Shown here: piece by piece, positions 25,164-32,567 of the stretch | How positions within the stretch are numbered: the stretch's first letter is position 1 | How the letters are laid out: each line of letters begins with the position of its first letter | NCBI RefSeq assembly: GCF_905220995.1 | Contig: NZ_CAJNBJ010000001.1 | Location: 62,001 to 126,000 of the forward strand | Length of the DNA stretch: 64,000 nt | Reading direction: 5' to 3' | Origin: Nitrospira defluvii | Lineage (GTDB): Bacteria; Nitrospirota; Nitrospiria; Nitrospirales; Nitrospiraceae | Position numbers and translations under genes: made by a program | The notes under the pieces: generated by a model | Databases searched by the model: none | Seen by the model: the letters and a program-made list of their open reading frames with translations, nothing else | What the model was told of the DNA's origin: nothing

Positions 25164-25328
25164 TTAACCCGCCTTCCGGTATTCCTGCTGCTGGTCGTAG
25201 GTCAGCGCCTCCCAATCCTGCTCCAGGGTGGAGTCCACTGACGATTCTTCGACCTCTTCGACGACCGTCGCATAGACGGCAATCACCAGAATGAGAACCG
25301 TTAAGCCGAGAAGAAAATAAACAGGCAT
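25164..25328 (-). CDS. 54-residue single-pass membrane protein
   Basis: I start at MPVYFLLGLTVLILVIAVYA because an AGGAGG site lies five bases upstream; an in-frame start 12 codons earlier has no such support. One membrane helix occupies residues 4-22, followed by an acidic tail (VVEEVEESSVDS) and a helical end (DQQQEYRKAG). The topology is probably N-out or a small subunit type. I do not recognise a family. It is isolated between two palindromic elements. Confidence 0.65.
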   Translation of the reverse strand: MPVYFLLGLTVLILVIAVYATVVEEVEESSVDSTLEQDWEALTYDQQQEYRKAG

Positions 25329-25428
25329 GGTGACCTCCTGTGTTGCTGGTGGTCCTACTGTCATGCTAGTCCCGCCCGCGGCCGGCGGCCACGAGGGAAA
25401 TACCTGGTTTTCCGTGGCAACATCCCTA

Positions 25429-25684
25429 GCCCGGATTATTCATGACGGTTCGTCGCGAAATCGCCAAGCCGCGTCGTGAGACCGGCGTGCGGAGCCGGGA
25501 GGACCCGACGCGTACTCGTGCAGTACGGTGAGGGGCGCACGGCGCGATGAAGAAAGAGCGCCACGTCTGTGCGCGCCGCCGAGTCGGTGAGGCGGCCGGA
25601 CCGGAGGGGCGAGCCCGCCGGCCGCAGGCTTGTCGAAACAGCGGATCGGCGAGTGCAGCAGAAGCGTTCATGAATAATGCGGGC
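25429..25684. repeat. palindrome-ended intergenic element, type C copy 1
   Basis: The left end GCCCGGATTATTCATGA is matched by the right end TCATGAATAATGCGGGC as an inverted repeat with one mismatch. The 256-base interior has GACGCGTACTCGTGCAGTAC followed by GGTGAGG. The second copy at 34430-34604 shares the terminal repeat consensus and the GCGTACT-x-GCAGT box but little else. Reading frames across it end in MNNPG-like peptides in both copies, a by-product of the repeat. It is likely a non-autonomous mobile element. Confidence 0.78.
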
Positions 25685-25754
25685 GAGAATCAGTTTTCAT
25701 CCAAGCGCCCCCTGAGGCAGGCCCCCTGTGATCAGATGCTACACTTAGCCAAGC

Positions 25755-26582
25755 ATGCAGACGTTTCCTCCACGCCTTCATGTCCTGATCGCACGGGAGG
25801 CACCGGTTGGATTGGTCATCCGCCGCGGGCCGTCCCGGCAGGTCTGTACAATGCTCTGGGACCGACAGGCTGATACGTTCACTCTCGGCCAGTGGTTCAA
25901 CGGCCGCTTGTATGAACGACGGTGCGATCTCTCGCCGGACGGAGCGCACTTCCTCTACTTCGCCATGGACGGCAATTGGCAGGGGTTTTCGAAAGGTTCC
26001 TGGTCCGCGATTTCGCTGACGCCGCACCTGAAGGCTCTGGACTTCTATCCCAAAGGCGACTGTTGGAACGGCGGCGGACTCTTTCTCGACAACAGTCGAT
26101 ATTGGCTGAACGGACATGGAGACGATCGGCAGGTGCGTGGTGAATCCGGGTTGTTCCACGACGACCGCTACCGGCCAGCCGGCGGCAGGGGCGGGGAATG
26201 TCTGAGCGTCTACTACCCACGCCTCCTCCGCGACGGATGGAGACATGCTGAGCATCTATCGGCCGGAATCACCGACCAATACGACATCTTCGACAAACCG
26301 CTCGGCAACGGCTGGCTGCTGCGAAAATATGCCCATACCCAAGTCGGCAGTCCTCCCGGCAAGGGTTGTTACTGGGATGAACATGAACTGGTCCACGCGC
26401 AGGCAGACATCTGCCTGACGCAACCGGATTGGGAGTGGGCGGACCTGGACGGGACCAGACTGGTCTGGGCGACTGTCGGCAGACTCTGGACCGGAGTGCT
26501 CAACGATTCCGGTCTTGGCGAACCCCGGCAGCTGTTCGATTTCACTCCGATGACCTTTGAACGGCGTCACGCGCCCTATTAG
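25755..26582 (+). CDS. conserved hypothetical protein (275 residues)
   Basis: This is a soluble protein with no signal peptide and many aromatic residues (WDRQADTFTLGQWFNGRLYE, HFLYFAMDGNWQGFSKGSW, WNGGGLFLDNSRYWLNG, ADICLTQPDWEWADLDGTRL). The repeated W/Y/G-rich strands suggest a beta-propeller or beta-sandwich. I cannot assign a function. It follows the type C element by 70 bases and has no close partner gene. Confidence 0.65.
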   Translation: MQTFPPRLHVLIAREAPVGLVIRRGPSRQVCTMLWDRQADTFTLGQWFNGRLYERRCDLSPDGAHFLYFAMDGNWQGFSKGSWSAISLTPHLKALDFYPKGDCWNGGGLFLDNSRYWLNGHGDDRQVRGESGLFHDDRYRPAGGRGGECLSVYYPRLLRDGWRHAEHLSAGITDQYDIFDKPLGNGWLLRKYAHTQVGSPPGKGCYWDEHELVHAQADICLTQPDWEWADLDGTRLVWATVGRLWTGVLNDSGLGEPRQLFDFTPMTFERRHAPY

Positions 26583-26722
26583 CGAACCCTGTTCATGTTG
26601 CTGGCCTCTCCCCCTGGCCTCCGCCACAACCGCCCGCATGGCTGCCCGCCCCCTCAGATTTCACCCCGCGGTATGGTAGGCTGAGTCCGTCACGGATTCA
26701 GCGTGCCCGCGTCGACCTCAGC

Positions 26723-27769
26723 ATGACCGACACAACGACATCGCCAACTCTGCTCACCGCTCGCGAGATCACCCTTCATCTCACGGGGCTGGTCCTGCTC
26801 CTTGGCCTGTTGGGGCTGTGGTATTGGCTCTCGACCGGAGCGCGGGTTGTGCCGACCCTCATCGAGATGCTGAAGGATGATGATCCGTCGACTCGTATTG
26901 TCGCAGCGGAACAATTGGGACAGATCGGCCCGGCGGCCAAGGCAGCCATTCCCCAATTGCTCAACCAGGCGACCCAGGACGGCAGCCAGCATGCCAATAC
27001 GACCGCTTCAGCCGCGTTGAAGTGGATCGATTTAGCGGCCGCTCGTCGCGTCATGACCCACTTTGCCACGCGGCTTCAGGACAGGGACGTACAACAACGT
27101 CGGACGGCCTGCGCGGTCCTGGGCAGCCTTGGACCGGTCGCAAAACCGGCGGTGCCCGCGCTGCTTGCGGCAACCCATGATGCAGACGCACTGGTACGCC
27201 GCAACGCGCTCATCGCGTTGGCCGGTATCGGGATTCCTCCCGGCCCCATCGGCATCGCGCTCCTTGCAGGCCTGCACGATTCTTCGTCGCTCGTGCGCCA
27301 GACGGCTGTCACCCAGTTTGCGTTTACGATTCCGGTGTCGGAGGACGCGGCGGCCGCGTTGACAGCGATGTTGAACGATCCGGACAAGGGGATCGCGACG
27401 CTCGCCCGCACCGCCCTCGACAAACCGAAAGCCGGCGACGCGGCACACATCGAGTCACTGGGCATGATGCTCGGACACAGCACCGCGCGGGACTATGCCT
27501 TGCACCAATTGGCGCAACTGGGCCCGGCGGCCCGCGAGGCCCTGACACCGATCCTGCCCTTACTTGATGATGATCATCCACTCATTCGGTACTTAGCGGT
27601 GGAAACCCTGGCCGGCATGGGTCAGGGTGCAAAACCAGCACTCGTCTCGCTGAAGCAACGACGGGACTCCGATCCAATCGTCCAGGCGGCCATGACCGAT
27701 GCCGTCGCCGCGCTGGAGTCCGGTATCGCGCCGAGCCCCGTGCCGGCCGCAGGAGCAACACCCCCATGA
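26723..27769 (+). CDS. HEAT-repeat protein with N-terminal membrane anchor
   Basis: The 348-residue protein has one hydrophobic helix (about 20-38, LTGLVLLLGLLGLWYWLS), then six to eight HEAT/armadillo-type helical repeats. Units such as VPTLIEMLKDDDPSTRIVAA / EQLGQIG, DRDVQQRRTACAVLGSLGP and DADALVRRNALIALAGIG have the usual D-x-x-x-x-R-x-x-A-x-x-A-L-G spacing. HEAT solenoids are binding scaffolds. The gene overlaps the next (ATGA), so it probably acts with that small membrane protein. Confidence 0.82.
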   Translation: MTDTTTSPTLLTAREITLHLTGLVLLLGLLGLWYWLSTGARVVPTLIEMLKDDDPSTRIVAAEQLGQIGPAAKAAIPQLLNQATQDGSQHANTTASAALKWIDLAAARRVMTHFATRLQDRDVQQRRTACAVLGSLGPVAKPAVPALLAATHDADALVRRNALIALAGIGIPPGPIGIALLAGLHDSSSLVRQTAVTQFAFTIPVSEDAAAALTAMLNDPDKGIATLARTALDKPKAGDAAHIESLGMMLGHSTARDYALHQLAQLGPAAREALTPILPLLDDDHPLIRYLAVETLAGMGQGAKPALVSLKQRRDSDPIVQAAMTDAVAALESGIAPSPVPAAGATPP

Positions 27770-28266
27770 GCTCCCTTACCATGGGAAAGTCCTCCCGCCT
27801 CCGGGTCCTGACCAGACTAGGCTTCTGGTTCACCCTACTGGTCGGCTTTCTCCTCCCCTGGGCCATCATGCTGGGGGTGGACACCTGGGTCCACCAGGTT
27901 CCATTTTCCCGGGCCTGGCGATCCTTCACGTTGCATCTGTTCGCCCCCGGCTATAATCTCTTTCTCGTGGGCGTGCTGACGGCCATTCCCTTCGTGATCC
28001 TCGCGATCATGATCCTTCTGCATCTGGGAACCATCGATAGCCAGAAGGCATTGATCGCCCACCGCCGCGCGCTGGGGCTCCTGTCTGCCGAGGTCGTCAT
28101 GCTCGCGATCGCAGGATGGACCCACATCAGTGTACTGATCTATCCCGATGCCCAGGGAGCTCTCGCCTATTTTTACCTGCCGGCCCTCTTGTTGCTCAGC
28201 TTGCCGGTCGGCTACGGACTCGGGCGAGCCCTGGCGAAAGCCCTGTTACCGCGAGTGACCACCTAA
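27766..28266 (+). CDS. four-helix membrane protein of unknown function
   Basis: The 166-residue protein has four hydrophobic segments: FWFTLLVGFLLPWAIMLGV, NLFLVGVLTAIPFVILAIMI, LLSAEVVMLAIAGWTHISVL and YLPALLLLSLPVGYGLG. No conserved catalytic residues stand out. Its start overlaps the stop of the HEAT-repeat gene, so the two are translationally coupled. Together they might form a small membrane-bound scaffold; this is inference from operon structure. Confidence 0.7.
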   Translation: MSSLTMGKSSRLRVLTRLGFWFTLLVGFLLPWAIMLGVDTWVHQVPFSRAWRSFTLHLFAPGYNLFLVGVLTAIPFVILAIMILLHLGTIDSQKALIAHRRALGLLSAEVVMLAIAGWTHISVLIYPDAQGALAYFYLPALLLLSLPVGYGLGRALAKALLPRVTT

Positions 28267-28342
28267 ATCGGCACAGGCTGGACAGCATCAATGACGTGAG
28301 TATAATGTGGGCCATGCATAACGTTGAGATGAGTGGCGTTCG

Positions 28343-29320
28343 ATGATCCGTCTGCTCTGGTGCCTGGTCCTGCTCGGCCTTTGGCACTCCCCTTCCCTGG
28401 CCGCCTCGAAATACGAAGACAGCGTGAAGGAATTGGCCGAAGGCGTGGCGGCCGAGGCGATCAAACTGAAAAAATCACGTCTCGCGCTCCTGGATTTCGT
28501 CGATGGCTCAGGGGAGGTGACGCCCATCGGCCAGTTTCTCGCGGAGGAACTAGCGACCCATTTGCTGGTGGCCGGGGAACTGAAGGTCGTCGATCGCAAG
28601 CTCCTGCTCGCCACCATGGAAAAACACCACCTGACCCACCTCGATACCTCGCAGGCGAAGGCAGCGAAAAAAGTGGCCAAGGCACTCCGCGCCGATCTGT
28701 ACGTGACCGGCTCGTACCTCGAACTTCCCGAGGGTGTGCAGGTCACCGCCAAGCTGATTGGTCCCTACACGGTATATCCCGTCGGGGCTTCCCGGACGAT
28801 CGTGCCGAAATCCGGTCCGTTGGCGACCTTGCTGAAACCGGCCAATGCTCCAAAGCCCCAGCCGACGGTTGCAGCACCGGCATCCACAACCCCGGTGTTG
28901 ATCACCCAAGAAAACGACGTGTATACAGTCACCGTCCTGGGAGTATCCCGGCAAGACGACCGCATTGAGGTGGATCTGATGTTCGTGAACCGCACGACAC
29001 ATCCGGCGAAGCTCGGCTGCCAGCTGCTCGACACGTATCTCGTGAACGAGCGGGGCGAACAGTGGAAACAGGACGTCGCCCAGAATCGCGAAGGCCTCTG
29101 CACCCGCGGGCTGGAACTCACGCCCAGACGGCAGCAGCGTGCGAATCTGTCCTTTCTCGTGGGCGGCCAATCCCCCAAAGGCCCCGTGACGCTGCATTAT
29201 CACGAAACCTCACCGCGACCGGATCGAATCATCACGCTGGACGGGCTGCACGTCGACAGACCTGCATCCGCTGACAGTGGCGGGGCCGCAAAGGCGGACC
29301 CGGCCGCCCCCACACCCTAG
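28343..29320 (+). CDS. FlgO/CsgG-like periplasmic protein
   Basis: The 325-residue protein has a signal peptide (1-20, SPSLAASKY). An N-terminal FlgO-type domain follows: SRLALLDFVDGSGEVTPIGQ, FLAEELATHLLVAGELKVVD, RKLLLATMEKHHL and KALRADLYVTGSYLELP. These match the FlgO / CsgG-like 'envelope assembly' fold. The second half, after a Pro/Ala linker, is a beta-rich domain with NRTTHPAKLGCQLLDTYLVN. No flagellar genes are nearby, so it is probably a general envelope protein and not a flagellar part. Confidence 0.75.
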   Translation: MIRLLWCLVLLGLWHSPSLAASKYEDSVKELAEGVAAEAIKLKKSRLALLDFVDGSGEVTPIGQFLAEELATHLLVAGELKVVDRKLLLATMEKHHLTHLDTSQAKAAKKVAKALRADLYVTGSYLELPEGVQVTAKLIGPYTVYPVGASRTIVPKSGPLATLLKPANAPKPQPTVAAPASTTPVLITQENDVYTVTVLGVSRQDDRIEVDLMFVNRTTHPAKLGCQLLDTYLVNERGEQWKQDVAQNREGLCTRGLELTPRRQQRANLSFLVGGQSPKGPVTLHYHETSPRPDRIITLDGLHVDRPASADSGGAAKADPAAPTP

Positions 29321-29358
29321 ACAATAATTTCCGGACCTTTTTCACAGGAAACCTCGTC

Positions 29359-30153
29359 ATGATCAAACAAGTCTTATCCATAGCAGGCTCGGACTCCGGC
29401 GGTGGCGCGGGTATTCAGGCAGATCTGAAAGCCATGTCGGCCAACGGGGTCTATGCCATGTCGGTGATCACCGCCATCACGGCCCAGAACACGGAGGAAG
29501 TCACCGACGTGTTCGAACTGCCCACCTCCATCATCGCCGCGCAACTCGATGCCATTTTCGACGATTTCGACGTGGCGGCCGTCAAGACCGGCATGTTGTC
29601 CTCGGCGGAGATCATCCAGACCGTCGTGAAGCTCCTCAAGCCCCAACAGGTCACGCACCTGGTCGTGGACCCGGTCATGATCGCCAAGGGTGGCCAGCCC
29701 CTGCTGAAACCGGACGCCATCGATACCATCAAGAAGAACCTCTTCCCTCTCGCGTTACTGGTGACGCCAAACGTCCATGAGGCGCAACAGCTCTCGGGCA
29801 TCAAGATCACCTCGCTGGCCGATGCCCGGCGCGCCGCCAAGATCATTCACCAATTCGGCTGTGCCAATGTCCTCATCAAGGGCGGCCACCTGACGAAGGA
29901 GCGTGGAACCGACCTCCTCTATGACGGGCGTTTTTTTCATATCTACAAGGGGGAATTCATCGACACCCCCCATACCCACGGCACCGGATGCACCTTGGCC
30001 TCGGCAATCGCGGCGCATTTGGCCAGGGGGAAAACCGTGCCTGACGCGGTCCAAACCGCCAAGACCTATCTCACCGAAGCCATCAGGCACAGCCTGGCGA
30101 TCGGGCATGGCAAGGGCCCGACCAATCACTTCTATTTCTTAAACCAGGGGTAG
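29359..30153 (+). CDS. thiD: hydroxymethylpyrimidine / phosphomethylpyrimidine kinase
   Basis: ThiD phosphorylates HMP and HMP-P in thiamin pyrimidine synthesis and salvage. The 264-residue protein begins with the hallmark VLSIAGSDSGGGAGIQADLK. It continues with NGVYAMSVITAITAQNT, VDPVMIAKGGQPLL, VLIKGGHLTKERG and the C-terminal anion hole TPHTHGTGCTLASAIAAHLA. Length and motifs are normal. It complements tenA in this window. Confidence 0.95.
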   Translation: MIKQVLSIAGSDSGGGAGIQADLKAMSANGVYAMSVITAITAQNTEEVTDVFELPTSIIAAQLDAIFDDFDVAAVKTGMLSSAEIIQTVVKLLKPQQVTHLVVDPVMIAKGGQPLLKPDAIDTIKKNLFPLALLVTPNVHEAQQLSGIKITSLADARRAAKIIHQFGCANVLIKGGHLTKERGTDLLYDGRFFHIYKGEFIDTPHTHGTGCTLASAIAAHLARGKTVPDAVQTAKTYLTEAIRHSLAIGHGKGPTNHFYFLNQG

Positions 30154-30161
30154 CACAGGCT

Positions 30162-31478
30162 ATGAGTCGCGGGCTTGGATCACCACTGTCGTTTTTGCTG
30201 GCCGGATGGGGCTGGCTCCTCCTTACCTCTCTCCTGGGACTCGCCACGTTCTGGGGCATCGTCCGCGGCGCTCCGCTTCCGCCGGGCCTTCGTGTACTCC
30301 ATGTCCACGGGATCATCATCGGCGGGCTCCTCCAGCTGATGACGGGATTCGCCCTCACGGCGAGCCACCTCGCCGCACGGGAGGGCAGCCGTTCAAAGCA
30401 CCGCCTGCTCTTTTTCGGCATCAATCTCGCCGCCCTCGGTTTCACCGTGGGCGCGGGGCTGCGGGAGCCCAACCTGACAATCCTGGCGGGCCTGCTGCTG
30501 GCCGCGACCTGCGTTCCGATGGCACGCCATTTCCTTCATGGGCTACGGACCGGTTCAAGTTGGACGCCGCTGTCACCCTTCTTTTTTGGACTCTCGCTTC
30601 TCGGGCTCTTCGGCAGCTTGGTCCTCGGGGAACTCCTTGCCGGATCCTGGTATCCAACCTGGCATGGCATTATCCGGCTCGGCCATCTGCATGCCGGCCT
30701 TTTGCTCTTCCTCACCCTGGCCGGCGTCGGCACCATTCAACTCACCCTGCCGCTCCTGCTGAATCGTACCTTACACAGCCAGGCATTGGGCCAAGCAGTG
30801 CTCCTCTTGCTGCCGGCTTGTGCCGCGGGACTCCTGACGGGGTTTCTCTTGTCGTCGATTCATATCCAGCTCGTCGCGGGAGGCGGTCTGCTGGTGACTC
30901 TGGCGCTGTGCTGCCTCAATCTGCTCCGCACCTGGAGTCAGGCCGGCCAGCCCGGCTCAGCCGCCACCGATCACCTCCTCACGGCGCTCTGCTTTCTGCT
31001 CATTATGACCTGTATCGGTATGGCCCTCGGCATCAACATCCTATGGACACCACCGGCTCTGCCCTACGGCACGCTGCATCTGGTGGCCTACACCCATACC
31101 GCGTTTCTCGGATTTTTCCTCCAGGCGGTCGTCGGTGGACTCTCCTCCGCGCTCCCCCCGCTGCTTGCCGCGCAGCGAGTGTCTCATCAGAAAAAGCGGG
31201 GAGCCTACCGGGACGTCGTGGGGCAGGTCATCAATCGCTGGCGGGCAGTTCAGGTGGCGACCGTCAGTTTTGGAGCCTTGGGATTGGTTCTGGTCGCCTC
31301 ACTGACATGGAACCTGCCGCTTTCCTCTCCCTGGATTCAGGCAAGCACGTGGGGGAGCCTGGGCTTGCTCCTGCTTCACCTCACCATGGTGACGGTTACC
31401 ATCACCCAGGCACTCAACACAGAGCCGGGTCACGAACGGGCGAGCACGAACGACTCAACACATTCCGGCACACGATAA
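30162..31478 (+). CDS. 12-helix membrane protein with heme-copper-oxidase-subunit-I-like repeat pattern
   Basis: The 438 residues contain twelve hydrophobic helices that fall into three groups of four. At equivalent places in the groups are His-rich helices: LHVHGIIIGGLLQLMTGFAL (helix 2), GHLHAGLLLFLTLAGVGTIQ (helix 6) and LVAYTHTAFLGFFLQAVVGG (helix 10). Threefold four-helix repeats with histidines in helices 2, 6 and 10 are the layout of the CcoN/NorB/NnrS superfamily. The helix 7 His-His pair of true oxidases is not evident. I therefore call it a relative, possibly a haem-binding NnrS-like or CcoN-like protein. It starts nine bases after thiD and is followed 14 bases later by a hydrolase gene. 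Confidence 0.6.
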   Translation: MSRGLGSPLSFLLAGWGWLLLTSLLGLATFWGIVRGAPLPPGLRVLHVHGIIIGGLLQLMTGFALTASHLAAREGSRSKHRLLFFGINLAALGFTVGAGLREPNLTILAGLLLAATCVPMARHFLHGLRTGSSWTPLSPFFFGLSLLGLFGSLVLGELLAGSWYPTWHGIIRLGHLHAGLLLFLTLAGVGTIQLTLPLLLNRTLHSQALGQAVLLLLPACAAGLLTGFLLSSIHIQLVAGGGLLVTLALCCLNLLRTWSQAGQPGSAATDHLLTALCFLLIMTCIGMALGINILWTPPALPYGTLHLVAYTHTAFLGFFLQAVVGGLSSALPPLLAAQRVSHQKKRGAYRDVVGQVINRWRAVQVATVSFGALGLVLVASLTWNLPLSSPWIQASTWGSLGLLLLHLTMVTVTITQALNTEPGHERASTNDSTHSGTR

Positions 31479-31491
31479 CGGCCCTCATCCC

Positions 31492-32292
31492 ATGGAAGAA
31501 TCCGTCACGCTCCAGGACAAGGCAGGCGCTCGCATCTCCGCCGTACTGGCCGCCCCAAGGTCGGCTACCAACTCTGCTGCAGTGCTCTGTCACGGATTCC
31601 TGTCGCACAAGAACAGCAGCAGCAATCAGGCCCTGGCCACACTCCTGATGGAGCGGGGCATCGCCACATGCCGATTCGATTGCTACGGGCACGGGGAGAG
31701 CGACGGCCCCTTTGCCGCCCTCACGACCACGATCGGAGTCGCCCAGACGATGCATGTCTTGCAGTATCTGGTGTCCCGAGGGTACCAGCGGCTGGCGCTG
31801 ATCGGCTCCAGTTTCGGCGGACTGCTCTCGATCCTCGCCGCCGCCGAGTGGACGCGGGCGCACGAGGCACAACCGGTAACCGTTCCGCCTCTGGCCTGTC
31901 TCGCGCTGAAATGTCCCGTAGTCGACTTTGGTGAAGAACTTCGTCTTGAGCTCGGTGCGCAAGGACTACAAGAATGGAAACGAACGGATAGCATTCCCGA
32001 TCTTCATGGCGGTCCCACCCGTGTTCCCCTGAACTACGCGTTCTACGAGGATTGCCTCCAACAGATTGCCTACGAGCCGGCACGCAGGATCACAGCCCCC
32101 ACGCTGATCGTGCAGGGCGATGAGGACGAGTATGTCCCCTTGCATCAGAGCCAACGACTCTTTGATGCCTTGCCCGGCCCCAAACATCTGGAAATCCTTC
32201 CCGGCGCCGATCACCGATTCACGAAACCTTCCGACTTCCAGCGGATGTTGACCCTGCTCACGGACTGGACTGCTCGTCACACCACAATCTAG
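31492..32292 (+). CDS. alpha/beta hydrolase (serine aminopeptidase S33-like)
   Basis: The 266-residue cytosolic protein shows LCHGFLSHKNSSSN (oxyanion loop), FDCYGHGESDG, the nucleophile elbow ALIGSSFGGLLSIL, an acid in VQGDEDEYVPLHQS and a His in LPGADHRFTKP. This matches the acyl-hydrolase / BAAT-like group that often carries out general esterase or acyl-transfer chemistry. The substrate is unknown. It is co-oriented with and close to the 12-helix protein. Confidence 0.82.
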   Translation: MEESVTLQDKAGARISAVLAAPRSATNSAAVLCHGFLSHKNSSSNQALATLLMERGIATCRFDCYGHGESDGPFAALTTTIGVAQTMHVLQYLVSRGYQRLALIGSSFGGLLSILAAAEWTRAHEAQPVTVPPLACLALKCPVVDFGEELRLELGAQGLQEWKRTDSIPDLHGGPTRVPLNYAFYEDCLQQIAYEPARRITAPTLIVQGDEDEYVPLHQSQRLFDALPGPKHLEILPGADHRFTKPSDFQRMLTLLTDWTARHTTI

Positions 32293-32465
32293 CGCGGTCC
32301 AGCCAACCACATTCTTCGCGCATCCGGAACGGCCGGCGTCTCACCGAGTTGTCTTACCGCTCTCCTGGTTGCGCACAATCAGATCCACCGAAGGTTTTCC
32401 CCTGCAGCGCATGCTCCAACTTGCACACGCTCCCAAAAATTGAACAGCGCACCTCTTTCAACTCG

Positions 32466-32506
32466 GTGTAAATCGGCTCGTGTCGAGGCTTTCTGCCGAT
32501 TCATAC
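32466..32506 (+). promoter_or_regulatory. 12-base-pair hairpin or operator upstream of the BACON-repeat gene
   Basis: The left arm GTGTAAATCGGC (32466-32477) and right arm GCCGATTCATAC (32495-32506) pair over 12 positions with two mismatches and a 17-base loop. It ends about 60 bases before the start codon, in an otherwise unremarkable 275-base gap. It could be a leader hairpin or a dyad operator. I recognise no riboswitch class. Confidence 0.4.
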
Positions 32507-32567
32507 CCCTTCGTGGCTGGCATGCCGGTTGCTCCATAGGCGGAGTGATTTTCCCGGAGGTACCATC

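Noticed and set aside
25426-25671. 81-residue Arg-rich frame in the type C element
   Set aside because: The frame follows the repeat and has a composition typical of non-coding GC-rich DNA; the second element copy gives a similar MNNPG end by repeat structure alone.
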